48,308 nt of DNA from Planctomycetaceae bacterium. GTDB lineage: Bacteria > Planctomycetota > Planctomycetia > Pirellulales > UBA1268. Below, piece by piece: positions 25,220 through 33,041 of this stretch (position 1 is its first letter; every line of letters starts with the position of its first letter). The notes under the pieces are model-generated. The model did no database searches. It was not told the origin of the DNA and saw nothing but the letters and a program-made list of their open reading frames with translations. Both the position numbers and the translations under genes were made by a program. The stretch spans positions 1-48,308 of the forward strand of contig CANFQO010000018.1 of the NCBI GenBank assembly GCA_947449135.1, written 5' to 3'.

Positions 25220-25558
25220 ATGGCCCACCCCTACCACCATGCTGTGAGCTCAGCCAAGAAGTACGGCGGTGAGCCCCATGAATACCTCCGGCTGCATGAA
25301 TGGCTCGACGGCAGCAAGGCCCACATGGCTGACTTCCGGCACCGAGCTCTCAGGCATCATTCAGAGGGCATCTTCATGCTGGAAGATATCTTCGGCGCCA
25401 CGATCACGATCTCGACTGGCCGTGTAGTCCCAGTGAGATTCATCGGCGAGCAACACATACTGGAAGACCTCGGCAGGATTCCCACGGTCCAAGACTGGCT
25501 GGGAAAGATTCAGCCCGAGAGTTGGATGCTGGGACGTGGCCATGCGCTGAACGAATAG
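25220..25558 (+). CDS. DUF6915-like protein
   Basis: A 112-residue protein beginning MAHPYHHAVSSAKKYGG, then HEWLDGSKAHMADFRHRALR and HHSEGIFMLEDIFG, a His-rich pattern that I associate from memory with DUF6915. GGGAGG lies nine bases before the ATG at 25220. The His/Asp content (H3, H6, H7 and the HMADFRHRALRHH stretch) suggests a metal site, but no enzyme is known. It ends the first part of the block; the regulatory-looking region before the ATPase gene follows. Confidence 0.75.
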   Translation: MAHPYHHAVSSAKKYGGEPHEYLRLHEWLDGSKAHMADFRHRALRHHSEGIFMLEDIFGATITISTGRVVPVRFIGEQHILEDLGRIPTVQDWLGKIQPESWMLGRGHALNE

Positions 25559-25642
25559 GGCACCAGCACCACGACCACCGCTACCAGAAGGCATCCCGCA
25601 GGAGCTCGCCAGAAGCAGCAGGGGCCAGCAAAACAGAGAGTG

Positions 25643-25945
25643 AAGGTTAAGGTCCCTGTTTGGTCTTAACTCTCGACCTTAACTCACGAAAAACCCTTAA
25701 AAACAAGGCGATTCGTGCTGTGAGTTAAGGAGTTAAGGAGATTTCTGGTTTGGAGCCCTTGAACGAAATGCACGCGCAGCTGGGATCGCGAAGACCAAGG
25801 GAACGAAGTGGCACGAATGATTTCTCTTCAGCCGCCCAAAACAGGAAATCGTCTTAACTCCTTAACTCTTCGGCCGTAAGTGCTTGCCGGCGTGCGCTTT
25901 ATGACGAGTTAGGACGACCGTTAAGGTCTCGGGGCCACCTTAACG
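25643..25945. promoter_or_regulatory. Array of GTTAAG/CTTAAC motifs upstream of the AAA+ gene
   Basis: The 489-bp gap before the ATPase gene holds at least nine copies of GTTAAG or its complement in both orientations, including the direct repeats GAGTTAAGGAGTTAAGGAG (25722-25740) and CTTAACTCCTTAACTC (25854-25869). A long imperfect inverted repeat joins CCTTAACTCACGAA (25677-25690) to a complementary arm at 25712-25730. Such clustering in GC-rich DNA is not chance. It looks like an operator array or a replication/partition site. Confidence 0.7.
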
Positions 25946-26047
25946 TTAACTCTGGCCGGCTGCTGCTTCCCGGTCGCGATCCCAGCCCCGTGCTCCCGCG
26001 CCGCCAGTTTCGACCGCCAACACCTACCCCTCATTTCAAAGATATCA

Positions 26048-27598
26048 ATGAAATCCAACGCACCCACGACAACCCAACAACCACCGACTGCTACTTCCCC
26101 CACCCTCACCTCTCGCCTTCACGAACTCGTCTCGGCCTGTTTCACGGGGCTCTACATCGAGACCCGTGAGCCCGAGGAAGCCGTCCGGGACATTACCCAG
26201 CTCGCCAGAAGGGAGTCATGGCGTCTGGGTGTCTGGGACTGCGACTCGGGCCTCTCGTTCCCCTGCGACAATGCCCCGCCCGCAAGCCCCACTGACACGA
26301 ACGAACCCTTGGCTGTGCTTCGTTCGGCTGGCCAGCTCTCTACCGGTTCTGGCACCACCTTGCTCGTGCTACAGAACTTTCACAGGTTCCTCGGCGCCAC
26401 GGAGATTCTTCAGGCCGTCCAGAAGCAGGTGTCAGCCGGCAAGCACACGCGCACTTTCATTGTGATCTTGGCCCCGGTCGTGAACCTGCCGCCCGAGATC
26501 GAGAAGCAGTTCATCGTCGTCGAGCACGAACTGCCGGGGCGAGACCAGCTGCAGGAGATCGCGACTGGTATAGCCCAAGGCGACGAACTTCCCGCAGGCG
26601 ACGATCTGGCCCGGGTCCTCGATAGTGCTGCGGGCCTGACGCGATACGAGGCCGAAGGGGCGTTCTCATTGTCCATCGTTCGGCACGGCAAGCTCGATCC
26701 GGCGTGCATCTGGGGCGTGAAGGGCCAGCAGTTGAAGAAGAGTGGGCTGGTTTCTATTCACCGCGGCACTGAATCGTTCCAGCAACTCGGCGGCCTCGAT
26801 AACCTGAAGGCGTTTTGTTTACGGGCCATGCGACGCCAAGGTGAAGGCCAGCCCAACAACAGGCCCCGCGGCGTCCTCTTGCTCTCTCCTCCCGGTTGTG
26901 GCAAGTCCCAGTTTGCAAAAGCACTGGGCAACGAAACTGGCCGGCCGACTGTGGTGCTCGATGTCGGCGCACTGCTGGGAAGTCTCGTCGGCCAGTCAGA
27001 GAGCAACGTTCGCGCAGCCTTGAAACTGGCCGACGCGATGGCGCCGTGCGTTGTCTTCTGCGATGAACTGGAAAAAGCGCTCGCTGGGGCTACATCATCG
27101 GGCCAGACGGATTCAGGTGTGACGGCCCGTGTGTTCGGCTCGCTGCTCACGTGGCTGAATGACCACGAGAGCGACGTCTTCTTCGTCGGCACCTGCAACG
27201 ACGCCTCAAAGTTGCCGCCGGAGTTCGCCCGTGCTGAGAGGTTCGACGGCGTGTTCTTCGTGGACCTTCCGGGGCGTGACCAGAAAGACGGCATCTGGGG
27301 CATCTACACGCGGCACTACGGACTCGACGCGAAGCAGGCCCGGCCGGATGACGCCAACTGGACCGGGGCTGAGATCAAGTCGTGCTGCAGGCTGGCGTCA
27401 CTCTTGGATGTGCCGCTGATTCAAGCCGCGCAGAATGTCGTGCCCGTGGCTGTGACTGCGGGCGACAAGATCGAGGGGCTACGCCAGTGGGCTTCCGGTC
27501 GGTGCCTATCGGCGGATCGGGCAGGCGTGTATTCGCGGCCGGAGGGAGGCAGTGGTGGCCGGGTACGCAGAGTCGTGCGGGAGCCGGGGGTGAATTGA
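26048..27598 (+). CDS. ycf46: Ycf46-type AAA+ ATPase
   Basis: A 516-residue protein of the Ycf46 family. The N-terminal half (residues about 22-240) is the family's RecA-like inactive part: YIETREPEEAVRDI, then LLVLQNFHRFL and an IVILAPVVNLPPEIEK segment. The AAA+ domain follows: Walker A SPPGCGKS with Lys286, Walker B VVFCDELEK with Asp339 and Glu340, sensor 1 VGTCND, and an arginine finger in ARAERFDG. It is full length. Ycf46 proteins occur in cyanobacteria and plastids. Together with Ycf35 and DUF2997 the gene set suggests a membrane-linked ATPase machine, but the substrate is unknown. It is the largest protein of the block. Confidence 0.9.
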   Translation: MKSNAPTTTQQPPTATSPTLTSRLHELVSACFTGLYIETREPEEAVRDITQLARRESWRLGVWDCDSGLSFPCDNAPPASPTDTNEPLAVLRSAGQLSTGSGTTLLVLQNFHRFLGATEILQAVQKQVSAGKHTRTFIVILAPVVNLPPEIEKQFIVVEHELPGRDQLQEIATGIAQGDELPAGDDLARVLDSAAGLTRYEAEGAFSLSIVRHGKLDPACIWGVKGQQLKKSGLVSIHRGTESFQQLGGLDNLKAFCLRAMRRQGEGQPNNRPRGVLLLSPPGCGKSQFAKALGNETGRPTVVLDVGALLGSLVGQSESNVRAALKLADAMAPCVVFCDELEKALAGATSSGQTDSGVTARVFGSLLTWLNDHESDVFFVGTCNDASKLPPEFARAERFDGVFFVDLPGRDQKDGIWGIYTRHYGLDAKQARPDDANWTGAEIKSCCRLASLLDVPLIQAAQNVVPVAVTAGDKIEGLRQWASGRCLSADRAGVYSRPEGGSGGRVRRVVREPGVN

Positions 27599-27625
27599 GC
27601 AGCGTGTCGTGCGGGCACCAAACGA

Positions 27626-27662
27626 CAACGGGCCGGGCACCTTGCGATGCCCAGCCCGGTTG
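27626..27662 (+). terminator. Strong hairpin between convergent genes
   Basis: CAACGGGCCGGGCA (27626-27639) pairs with TGCCCAGCCCGGTTG (27648-27662) apart from one bulged base, with an 8-base loop. It lies 28 bp after the ATPase stop. No T-tract follows, so termination may be weak or bidirectional. A 13-bp direct repeat (TCTCTGCGCGTGT at 27679 and 27695) comes just after it. Confidence 0.6.
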
Positions 27663-27706
27663 TGACCGTGACGGTACGTCTCTGCGCGTGTGAATCTCTG
27701 CGCGTG

Positions 27707-28462
27707 TCAGGCCGCTTTCAGCCGACGACGCTCAAGCAGGCCCAGCGATCCCAAGACGAGGGCCAGAACGCTTCCAAGGCTATTCGGGTCGATCTCGGGG
27801 ACGGATGAGGGTTCGGGGGCGACCGTCGGCACAGAAATAAGGCTCGCATACGGCTCCGTGCCCGGACCGGAATAATCGTTGTCTTGGACCTGCATAACAG
27901 TGGACTGGCGGTTCAGCGTGACGTTGCTGCCCGTCCCGTCAATCGTCGAATCAACGGTCATGCTCGTAAACGAAAACGGATTCGTAACACCGTCGAATTG
28001 AAACTGAAACAGGAGGCCGTAATTGTAGATACCGAGTTGACTGCTCGAAGTCGGAGCGGATCCTACGAGGCCGCCGAATGAGACATTCGTAGCCGTGATA
28101 TTGCCCAAACTGGTGGCGTCGCCATCCACGTAGTTCACGGTGACAAAGAGACCCAAACCTTCCGCCAGCGGGTCAACTTGAATAGCGTGGCCCACCGGTG
28201 CAGACAGCGTAAACGAGATCAAATTGTTCACGCCGTTCAGCGAGATGGTCTCCGGGGCAAGCAAGTCTATAGACTGGCCCAAACTGGCCGGATCACGAAA
28301 CCTGCCCGGCATGTACATAGAGTTCACCGTCGTGCCCGACGTCACATTAACCGCCAAGGGAGTGGCAAAAACGGCCGGCGAACCAAGCAGGACCGCCACG
28401 CCGAACATAAAGACGACGCGGGACAGACGGACGAGCGAGACCTGCAATGAAGTGCAAGGCAT
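27707..28462 (-). CDS. Exported protein with PEP-CTERM-type sorting tail
   Basis: A 251-residue protein. The N-terminus has a signal peptide (VVFMFGVAVLLGSPAVFA), and the mature part is beta-rich and Gly/Ser/Thr-rich (VNVTSGTTVNSMYMPG, ISFTLSAPVGHAIQV). The tail VPEIDPNSLGSVLALVLGSL plus LERRRLKAA is the planctomycete variant of PEP-CTERM: a motif, a hydrophobic helix and a basic end, used for processing by an exosortase. No exosortase is encoded in the window, so it depends on the host's. AAGGA lies before the ATG at 28462. It is divergent from the DUF3150-like gene. Confidence 0.82.
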   Translation of the reverse strand: MPCTSLQVSLVRLSRVVFMFGVAVLLGSPAVFATPLAVNVTSGTTVNSMYMPGRFRDPASLGQSIDLLAPETISLNGVNNLISFTLSAPVGHAIQVDPLAEGLGLFVTVNYVDGDATSLGNITATNVSFGGLVGSAPTSSSQLGIYNYGLLFQFQFDGVTNPFSFTSMTVDSTIDGTGSNVTLNRQSTVMQVQDNDYSGPGTEPYASLISVPTVAPEPSSVPEIDPNSLGSVLALVLGSLGLLERRRLKAA

Positions 28463-28600
28463 GTGCGGGATCCTTTCGATGGGCACGGTGAATTGGCAGG
28501 GCGAGAAAGGGTGACGGAGTGTTCTGAGATCTCGCAGTGTTCACCCCCCGCCCCCCGTTTGCAAGCAACCGGACACAACAAAATGCTAAATCGATACCCG

Positions 28601-28680
28601 CGCGCACCAAACGGGAATGGCGCGCACCAAACGGGCATAACGCGCACGAAATAGCCGGCTTGCGCGCACGAATTGGCACC
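28601..28680. repeat. Four 20-bp iteron-like repeats
   Basis: Units start with CGCGCAC at 28601, 28621, 28641 and 28663, so spacings are 20, 20 and 22 bp, about two helical turns. Units 1 and 2 share CGCGCACCAAACGGG exactly; 3 and 4 are CGCGCACGAA variants. They lie in the divergent region, 84-163 bp upstream of the ATG at 28764. Regular helical spacing is typical of iterons bound by a replication initiator, or of a repressor array. No rep gene was recognised. Confidence 0.8.
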
Positions 28681-28763
28681 GAGCGGAGACGAGGCGGAGT
28701 CGAGTGTCTGCCGAGAACTGCCCCCTCAAGACTCAATCCACCAACCACAACAGGAACCATTTC

Positions 28764-29780
28764 ATGTCCACAGCAACCACCACATCCCACGACATCGGCC
28801 AACACACACCCACGCGCGGCCTACATCGTGAAGCCCAGCAGCCGGTCACGCAGCAGGAACGCAACGCTGCCCAGAGACTCCGCACCACGATGGCCGCCGT
28901 TCGCCTCTCCTTCACGTGGCTGGGCGTTCGTAAGACCCTCGCCCCAGAGCAGCGCACGACGGCAGCCAGAGTGTTCCATGCCGACCGGGAACTCCTCTCG
29001 GCCAGCAAACTGATCCTCGACACGAAGAACCCCGCCTACCGTGCCGTCGCTGCCGTTCGCTCGGAAGCATCTGGCTACTGGCGGACGGTCACGCTGCCGT
29101 TCCCCGAGGCTGGCATTCGGCTCCTTCCGCAGAGTTCGCTCGGCACGTTTGCCAGCACCATGGGGACGTACCGCGAGCGACTCCAAGAGGCGGCCCGGGA
29201 ACTCGCCACCCAGTACGACACGATCAAGAGCGAATCCCAGCAGCGACTCGGCACGCTCTTCAACGCCAGTGACTACCCCACCACGCTCGACGGCCTATTC
29301 GATCTGGAAGTCACCTATCCATCCATCGAGCCGCCTGCGTACCTCGTGAGCCTGCACCCAGAGGTCTACCAGCAGGAGCAAGCCCGGGTCCGTGAACGCT
29401 TCGAGAACGCCGTCGAACTCGCTGAACAAGCCTTCGCCACGGAACTCCAGCGGCTCACGGCTCATCTGGCTGAACGCCTCACTGGGCTTCATGACGGCCA
29501 GCCCAAAGTGTTTCGTGATTCAGCCGTGGAAAACCTCCGAGAGTTCTTCGAGCGGTTCCGGCGGCTCAACATCAGGAGCAGCCCGGAACTCGACATGCTG
29601 GTGGAAGAAGCCCAGCAGGTCATCACGGGGATCGAGCCGCAGCAACTCAGGGATTCAGTCAGGCTCCGGCAGATGGTCGCACGGGACTTCGAGCAGATTC
29701 AGGCCAGTGTCGGAGAAATGCTCGTAGATCGGCCCCGCAGGAACATTCTCAGGCGCGGGCAGATGGGAGCGGGAGTATGA
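28764..29780 (+). CDS. DUF3150-like protein
   Basis: A 338-residue protein, mostly helical. Residues about 45-60 (AAVRLSFTWLGVRKTLAP) and the later segment TVTLPFPEAGIRLLPQSSLG resemble DUF3150, a family of plasmid and phage genomes. Charged helices follow (YRERLQEAARELATQYDTIK, RERFENAVELAEQAF). AGGA lies eight bases before the ATG at 28764. It overlaps the next start by ATGA. The family's role is unknown; in mobile elements it sits near AAA+ or MoxR-like ATPases, and here the Ycf46 gene is just upstream. The family call is moderate. Confidence 0.62.
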   Translation: MSTATTTSHDIGQHTPTRGLHREAQQPVTQQERNAAQRLRTTMAAVRLSFTWLGVRKTLAPEQRTTAARVFHADRELLSASKLILDTKNPAYRAVAAVRSEASGYWRTVTLPFPEAGIRLLPQSSLGTFASTMGTYRERLQEAARELATQYDTIKSESQQRLGTLFNASDYPTTLDGLFDLEVTYPSIEPPAYLVSLHPEVYQQEQARVRERFENAVELAEQAFATELQRLTAHLAERLTGLHDGQPKVFRDSAVENLREFFERFRRLNIRSSPELDMLVEEAQQVITGIEPQQLRDSVRLRQMVARDFEQIQASVGEMLVDRPRRNILRRGQMGAGV

Positions 29781-30094
29781 CCAGCGAAATAGAGTTGGTC
29801 GTCGGCTCTGATGGTGACGTCCGGTGCATCTACGACGAGGCACTGGACCTGCGGGAGATCGGGAGGTTGCAGATCACCCGGGCCAGTCATGTCGAGCCAG
29901 ATAGGGGCGGTTTCTGGTGGGCGGATATGGGGCCTGTTGGTGGACCTGTTTTGGGGCCCTTCAGAAACCGGACGGAGGCGTTGGGGGCGGAGAGGGGGTG
30001 GCTCGTCAGGGAAATCCAGATTTTATTACTGCAGCAGCAGATCGACCTGGCCGGCCTTGGAAATCCTGGTCCAGTCGGCAAGACGATCTACTGA
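29777..30094 (+). CDS. Small unknown protein with FWWAD motif
   Basis: A 105-residue protein that starts within the previous stop (ATGA) and so is coupled to the DUF3150-like gene. It contains ASHVEPDRGGFWWADMGPVG followed by GPVLGPFRNRTEALGAE and a final Trp-Leu helix. A second, broken copy of this segment lies at 32835-33041. No family is recognised. The pattern (D-R-G-G-F-W-W-A-D, then G-P-V-L-G-P-F) looks like a small domain conserved in such elements. Confidence 0.72.
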   Translation: MTSEIELVVGSDGDVRCIYDEALDLREIGRLQITRASHVEPDRGGFWWADMGPVGGPVLGPFRNRTEALGAERGWLVREIQILLLQQQIDLAGLGNPGPVGKTIY

Positions 30095-30266
30095 TGCCGC
30101 TCGTAGAACAGGGGCCGAATCGATCGCATTACATCGGCGGATAACTATCAAGCAGTCACGCCCGGCATAAGCACTTTAGCCACAGTCTGGTAACGCCGCT
30201 ACTTTCGAACCCCTCCTCTAATGTGCCTACGAGAAACACGCTACAACCTCGCTACTTTACTACGTC

Positions 30267-31379
30267 CTACCTGCTCAACGCCCCCAAACGACGCCGATAA
30301 ACATAACGGGCCGCAAGCGCCGCAACGAGCCCTAAAAGCAAGAAAAGATTAGTCAACAGACTACGATTGCGAGCGTGACCTCCCCGCCTAGGAAATGAGC
30401 TAAGCACCTCATCTGAAATCCCGTAGTGGCTCGGACGAAAGAACGATGCATCGGGCTGATCAGTCGTGACAGAATCCACCTCGGTCGTATACTCGACTTC
30501 AACCTCGTCCTCTTCGTTGTGACGCCCCTGATACGTGATAGCCCGGACAAGAGACCGCCCGCCACGCTCCGATGGGCTAAATTTACGCTCCTCGCGCACC
30601 CACAATCGCTTTTCAGCAGTCATTGGAGCGCCAGGGATATTACTGCTAATCAGAAGTATATCAAACGCCTCCAGCACGGGAGGCTCCCCAAGATCAAATG
30701 TAAGGGATCCTCGGGGCAAGAATGCTGTTTCACCTACGACCGAGAATCGAACGTATATTTTCTCAGCATTTCCTTCTGTAGAGAGCTTACGTACTTCGTC
30801 GACTTGAAAACCTTTTGTGTCAGCAAGCTCCTTAAGTGTGAGAAAGAGCACGCTGTGATCGGCATCGAGCAACTGGTGCACATCGGCTTCTACACTTAGT
30901 CGATCGATTACGGTTCGAGCGATTGACGAACGCATAAACGACAATTGAAATGGATCGTCTTTCTCGGTCCGGGTAACATGAAATTCGTAATCGCTTGCCA
31001 AGACTTTCACCTTCTGCCACCGCTCAGGCCACACTTCATCCACAAGCACGCTGTCGGAATCTCTGCACACACTAAATTGGCGAATCAACTTCCCCCGAGG
31101 GTCCCGGAATGCTGCTTGGCCCGTCGTAAACGAACTGTCATGCTGCGTAAATAACTGCCGCAACTGAACAGGAATGTCTTCGCCAAAGCAGTTTTCTGGC
31201 CAGAGCGGCGGAACCAGCCACGCTAGACTAATAATGCAACTAACCGCGCACTTCCGTAGCCCACTCTCAGCGGGGCAACTGAAGGGCCGAATGAGTGACT
31301 TGTACTTGCTCGCGACATGTTGCAAAACACAATCATTCACAAGACGCACTGGGCAAATCGGCAGCGGCATTGTTTGCAT
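30267..31379 (-). CDS. Exported protein with C-terminal membrane anchor, LolA-like layout
   Basis: A 370-residue frame. A hydrophobic segment (CAVSCIISLAWLVPPLWP) near residues 44-61 looks like a signal peptide, so the true start may be downstream of the first ATG; none has a good ribosome binding site and the frame overlaps the upstream peptide gene by 43 bp. The middle is beta-rich (GKLIRQFSVCRDSDSVLVDE, EVEVEYTTEVDSV). The end has a single span (NLFLLLGLVAALAARYVYRRR). The order (signal, beta domain, C-terminal anchor) matches the proteins at 38111 and 39332, although sequence similarity is weak. Codon use is less GC-rich than in the genes before 30.1 kb. Function unknown. Confidence 0.6.
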   Translation of the reverse strand: MQTMPLPICPVRLVNDCVLQHVASKYKSLIRPFSCPAESGLRKCAVSCIISLAWLVPPLWPENCFGEDIPVQLRQLFTQHDSSFTTGQAAFRDPRGKLIRQFSVCRDSDSVLVDEVWPERWQKVKVLASDYEFHVTRTEKDDPFQLSFMRSSIARTVIDRLSVEADVHQLLDADHSVLFLTLKELADTKGFQVDEVRKLSTEGNAEKIYVRFSVVGETAFLPRGSLTFDLGEPPVLEAFDILLISSNIPGAPMTAEKRLWVREERKFSPSERGGRSLVRAITYQGRHNEEDEVEVEYTTEVDSVTTDQPDASFFRPSHYGISDEVLSSFPRRGGHARNRSLLTNLFLLLGLVAALAARYVYRRRLGALSR

Positions 31380-31552
31380 TCAAGTTTGTCCTGGTTAGGG
31401 CATAGGCCCGAGATCTTGGTGCCACATTCGCAAATCTTATTCAAGCATGCCGTTAGGTATATCTCATCAGCGAACAACGACGGACTTAATGAAACGACTA
31501 CCAATGTTCCGAAAAGTATCACGAACGCATTTGCGAGCATCAGTTTCGTCAT
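31337..31552 (-). CDS. Secreted Cys-rich peptide, 71 residues
   Basis: A short protein with a clear signal peptide (ANAFVILFGTLVVVSLSPSLFA) followed by a mature part of about 43 residues with eight cysteines (ACLNKICECG, LCPNQ, ECKQCRCRFAQC). AGGAGG lies ten bases before the ATG at 31552, which fixes the start and makes the gene believable. The Cys content fits disulfide-bonded extracellular peptides or a metal-binding peptide. It lies between a DUF1573 gene and a LolA-like gene on the same strand, so it is probably co-transcribed with them. Confidence 0.72.
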   Translation of the reverse strand: MTKLMLANAFVILFGTLVVVSLSPSLFADEIYLTACLNKICECGTKISGLCPNQDKLECKQCRCRFAQCVL

Positions 31553-31595
31553 GTCAAGCAGTCCTCCTAAGAAGTGTAAGTGTATAACCACGAGA

Positions 31596-32066
31596 TCACC
31601 TGATCCCGCAATACCGAACTGCGCACGGTAGCGCCGACTCTGTCGCATCCTCTAAAAACCAGACGACACGAACTTCAGAGGCGCCGAGCCTTTGCACGTG
31701 CAGCGTGACAGGCAGCGTTAGCTCCCCAAGCGCATCAATCACTTTAGGAAGCTCAGGACCAGCGACACAACCGCAGTCGGCGTTTGCACCGGCAATCCGA
31801 AGGTCTGACAGTCGCAGATTACGGAGGGTGAACATCGCGGTGGCTTTCGTTCCCACGCGGACAATGCCCAAGTCGACGACGCGTTGTTCCGCCACGGCAG
31901 GGGCGCCGCGAATCGCACGCACTACATTCTCGGCGGAGCCCAGCCAGGCGCGACCGAGCAGGATGATTATTCCCAGAAGAAAAGCGGCTAAAAGCACACT
32001 TGAGACCCAAGGTGAGCTCGAAGAGGGTAACCAAAGGCGATTAACCGCATCAGCACGATTTCGCAT
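31596..32066 (-). CDS. DUF1573 domain protein, membrane-anchored
   Basis: A 156-residue protein with one N-terminal span (SSVLLAAFLLGIIILLGRAWLG) and a periplasmic DUF1573 domain: VVDLGIVRVGTKATAMFTLRN, then ADCGCVAGP with the conserved CxC, and a VTLHVQRLG strand. DUF1573 is an Ig-like fold common in Bacteroidetes and planctomycetes. The ATG at 32066 has AGGGG upstream. The next gene on the same strand is the Cys-rich peptide, 43 bp away. Likely role: binding or holding partner proteins at the envelope. Confidence 0.8.
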   Translation of the reverse strand: MRNRADAVNRLWLPSSSSPWVSSVLLAAFLLGIIILLGRAWLGSAENVVRAIRGAPAVAEQRVVDLGIVRVGTKATAMFTLRNLRLSDLRIAGANADCGCVAGPELPKVIDALGELTLPVTLHVQRLGASEVRVVWFLEDATESALPCAVRYCGIR

Positions 32067-32834
32067 TGTATGTGGCCCCTGGCTAACACGCCGTTCTTAT
32101 TGCCCGCTAGTCTTTCCTGAGATCACTACACAGGACGGGTAAGCGTCGTCGTGGAATTCGCCGTCCCTCAAAACCGCGAAGACCCTAGGAGCAGATTAGC
32201 CCCCCCATGCGAGGGCTGTCAACACTGCAGCAAAAAAGCCGGCAATGACAGTGTTGGACGACCACGCGTATACGGTTTTGCTGAGGTAGGCAATGCACCT
32301 TCAAGCCTGGCCGTCAGTTTCTTACACGGCCAGCATAGGCGTTGGCCACCGACGAAAACGCCGACGTCCATCGCGGGGCTACCATCTCCGGAAATGGTGT
32401 TAAGGAGATCGGGAGCTGCGAACATGTGTGAACAGACTTTACAAAACGCAAAAGCTTCCCACTGTCGCACTACTCGGCTTTCGACAACGCAAGTCGCTCA
32501 CCACAAATTCTCAGTCGTCGTCACCGAGATGGTTTGCATGCTGGCCTCCCCGTAACGTCAGCGATATCATCGCCGGTTGCCAACTGTATTGTGCACCGCC
32601 AAACGCGGTTCCGTCATGACAGTCAGTTTAAACTGTGATTTAGCGTACTACAACATGGGCTGCGACGGCCGAGATGATGTCTGCTCCCCTGACCACATTT
32701 ATGTCACGGAGACCTCCCGAATTGTTAACGGTAGAAAGTCGGGATATGAACCACTCCTCTGCCTGCCAGGCGTGTTCCCTGTCCCATTTCGACTTTTCAA
32801 TGGACATGCTCTGTCATGAATGGCCTTGAACTGA
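32067..32834. other. Gap without a convincing gene
   Basis: About 770 bp. A minus-strand frame at 32219-32470 (GTG start, 83 residues, five Cys including LCWPC) would fit the local pattern of small Cys-rich products, but it has no ribosome binding site and no signal peptide, so I do not call it. The rest is AT-richer DNA with stops in all frames. Confidence 0.4.
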
Positions 32835-33041
32835 GCGACGCCGCATCGATCAAAACTGGGAAAGACCGGCGTTGTCGTTCACGCGGCCAGCCACGTCGAC
32901 CCAGATAGGGGCGGCTTCTGGTGGGCCGATATCGGACCGTCAGGAGGGCCGGTGCTTGGACCGTTTAGGGGCCGCTCGGTAGCGTTGGAAGCGGAGAGGG
33001 AGTGGCTTCTAGCACATCCGAGCACACTCAGGACACCTTAG
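32835..33041 (+). pseudogene. Truncated copy of the 29777 FWWAD-motif gene
   Basis: After an in-frame stop at 32832, the frame reads ASHVDPDRGGFWWADIGPSG and then GPVLGPFRGRSVALEAEREW before a stop at 33039. This is the middle of the intact gene at 29777-30094, with nearly the same residues but without its N-terminal part or any start with a ribosome binding site. The last 14 bp overlap the end of the DUF4062 gene. It shows that part of the element was duplicated and broken. Confidence 0.75.

Noticed and set aside
32219-32470. Minus-strand 83-codon frame with five Cys
   Set aside because: It has a GTG start without a ribosome binding site and no signal peptide; coding potential is unclear.
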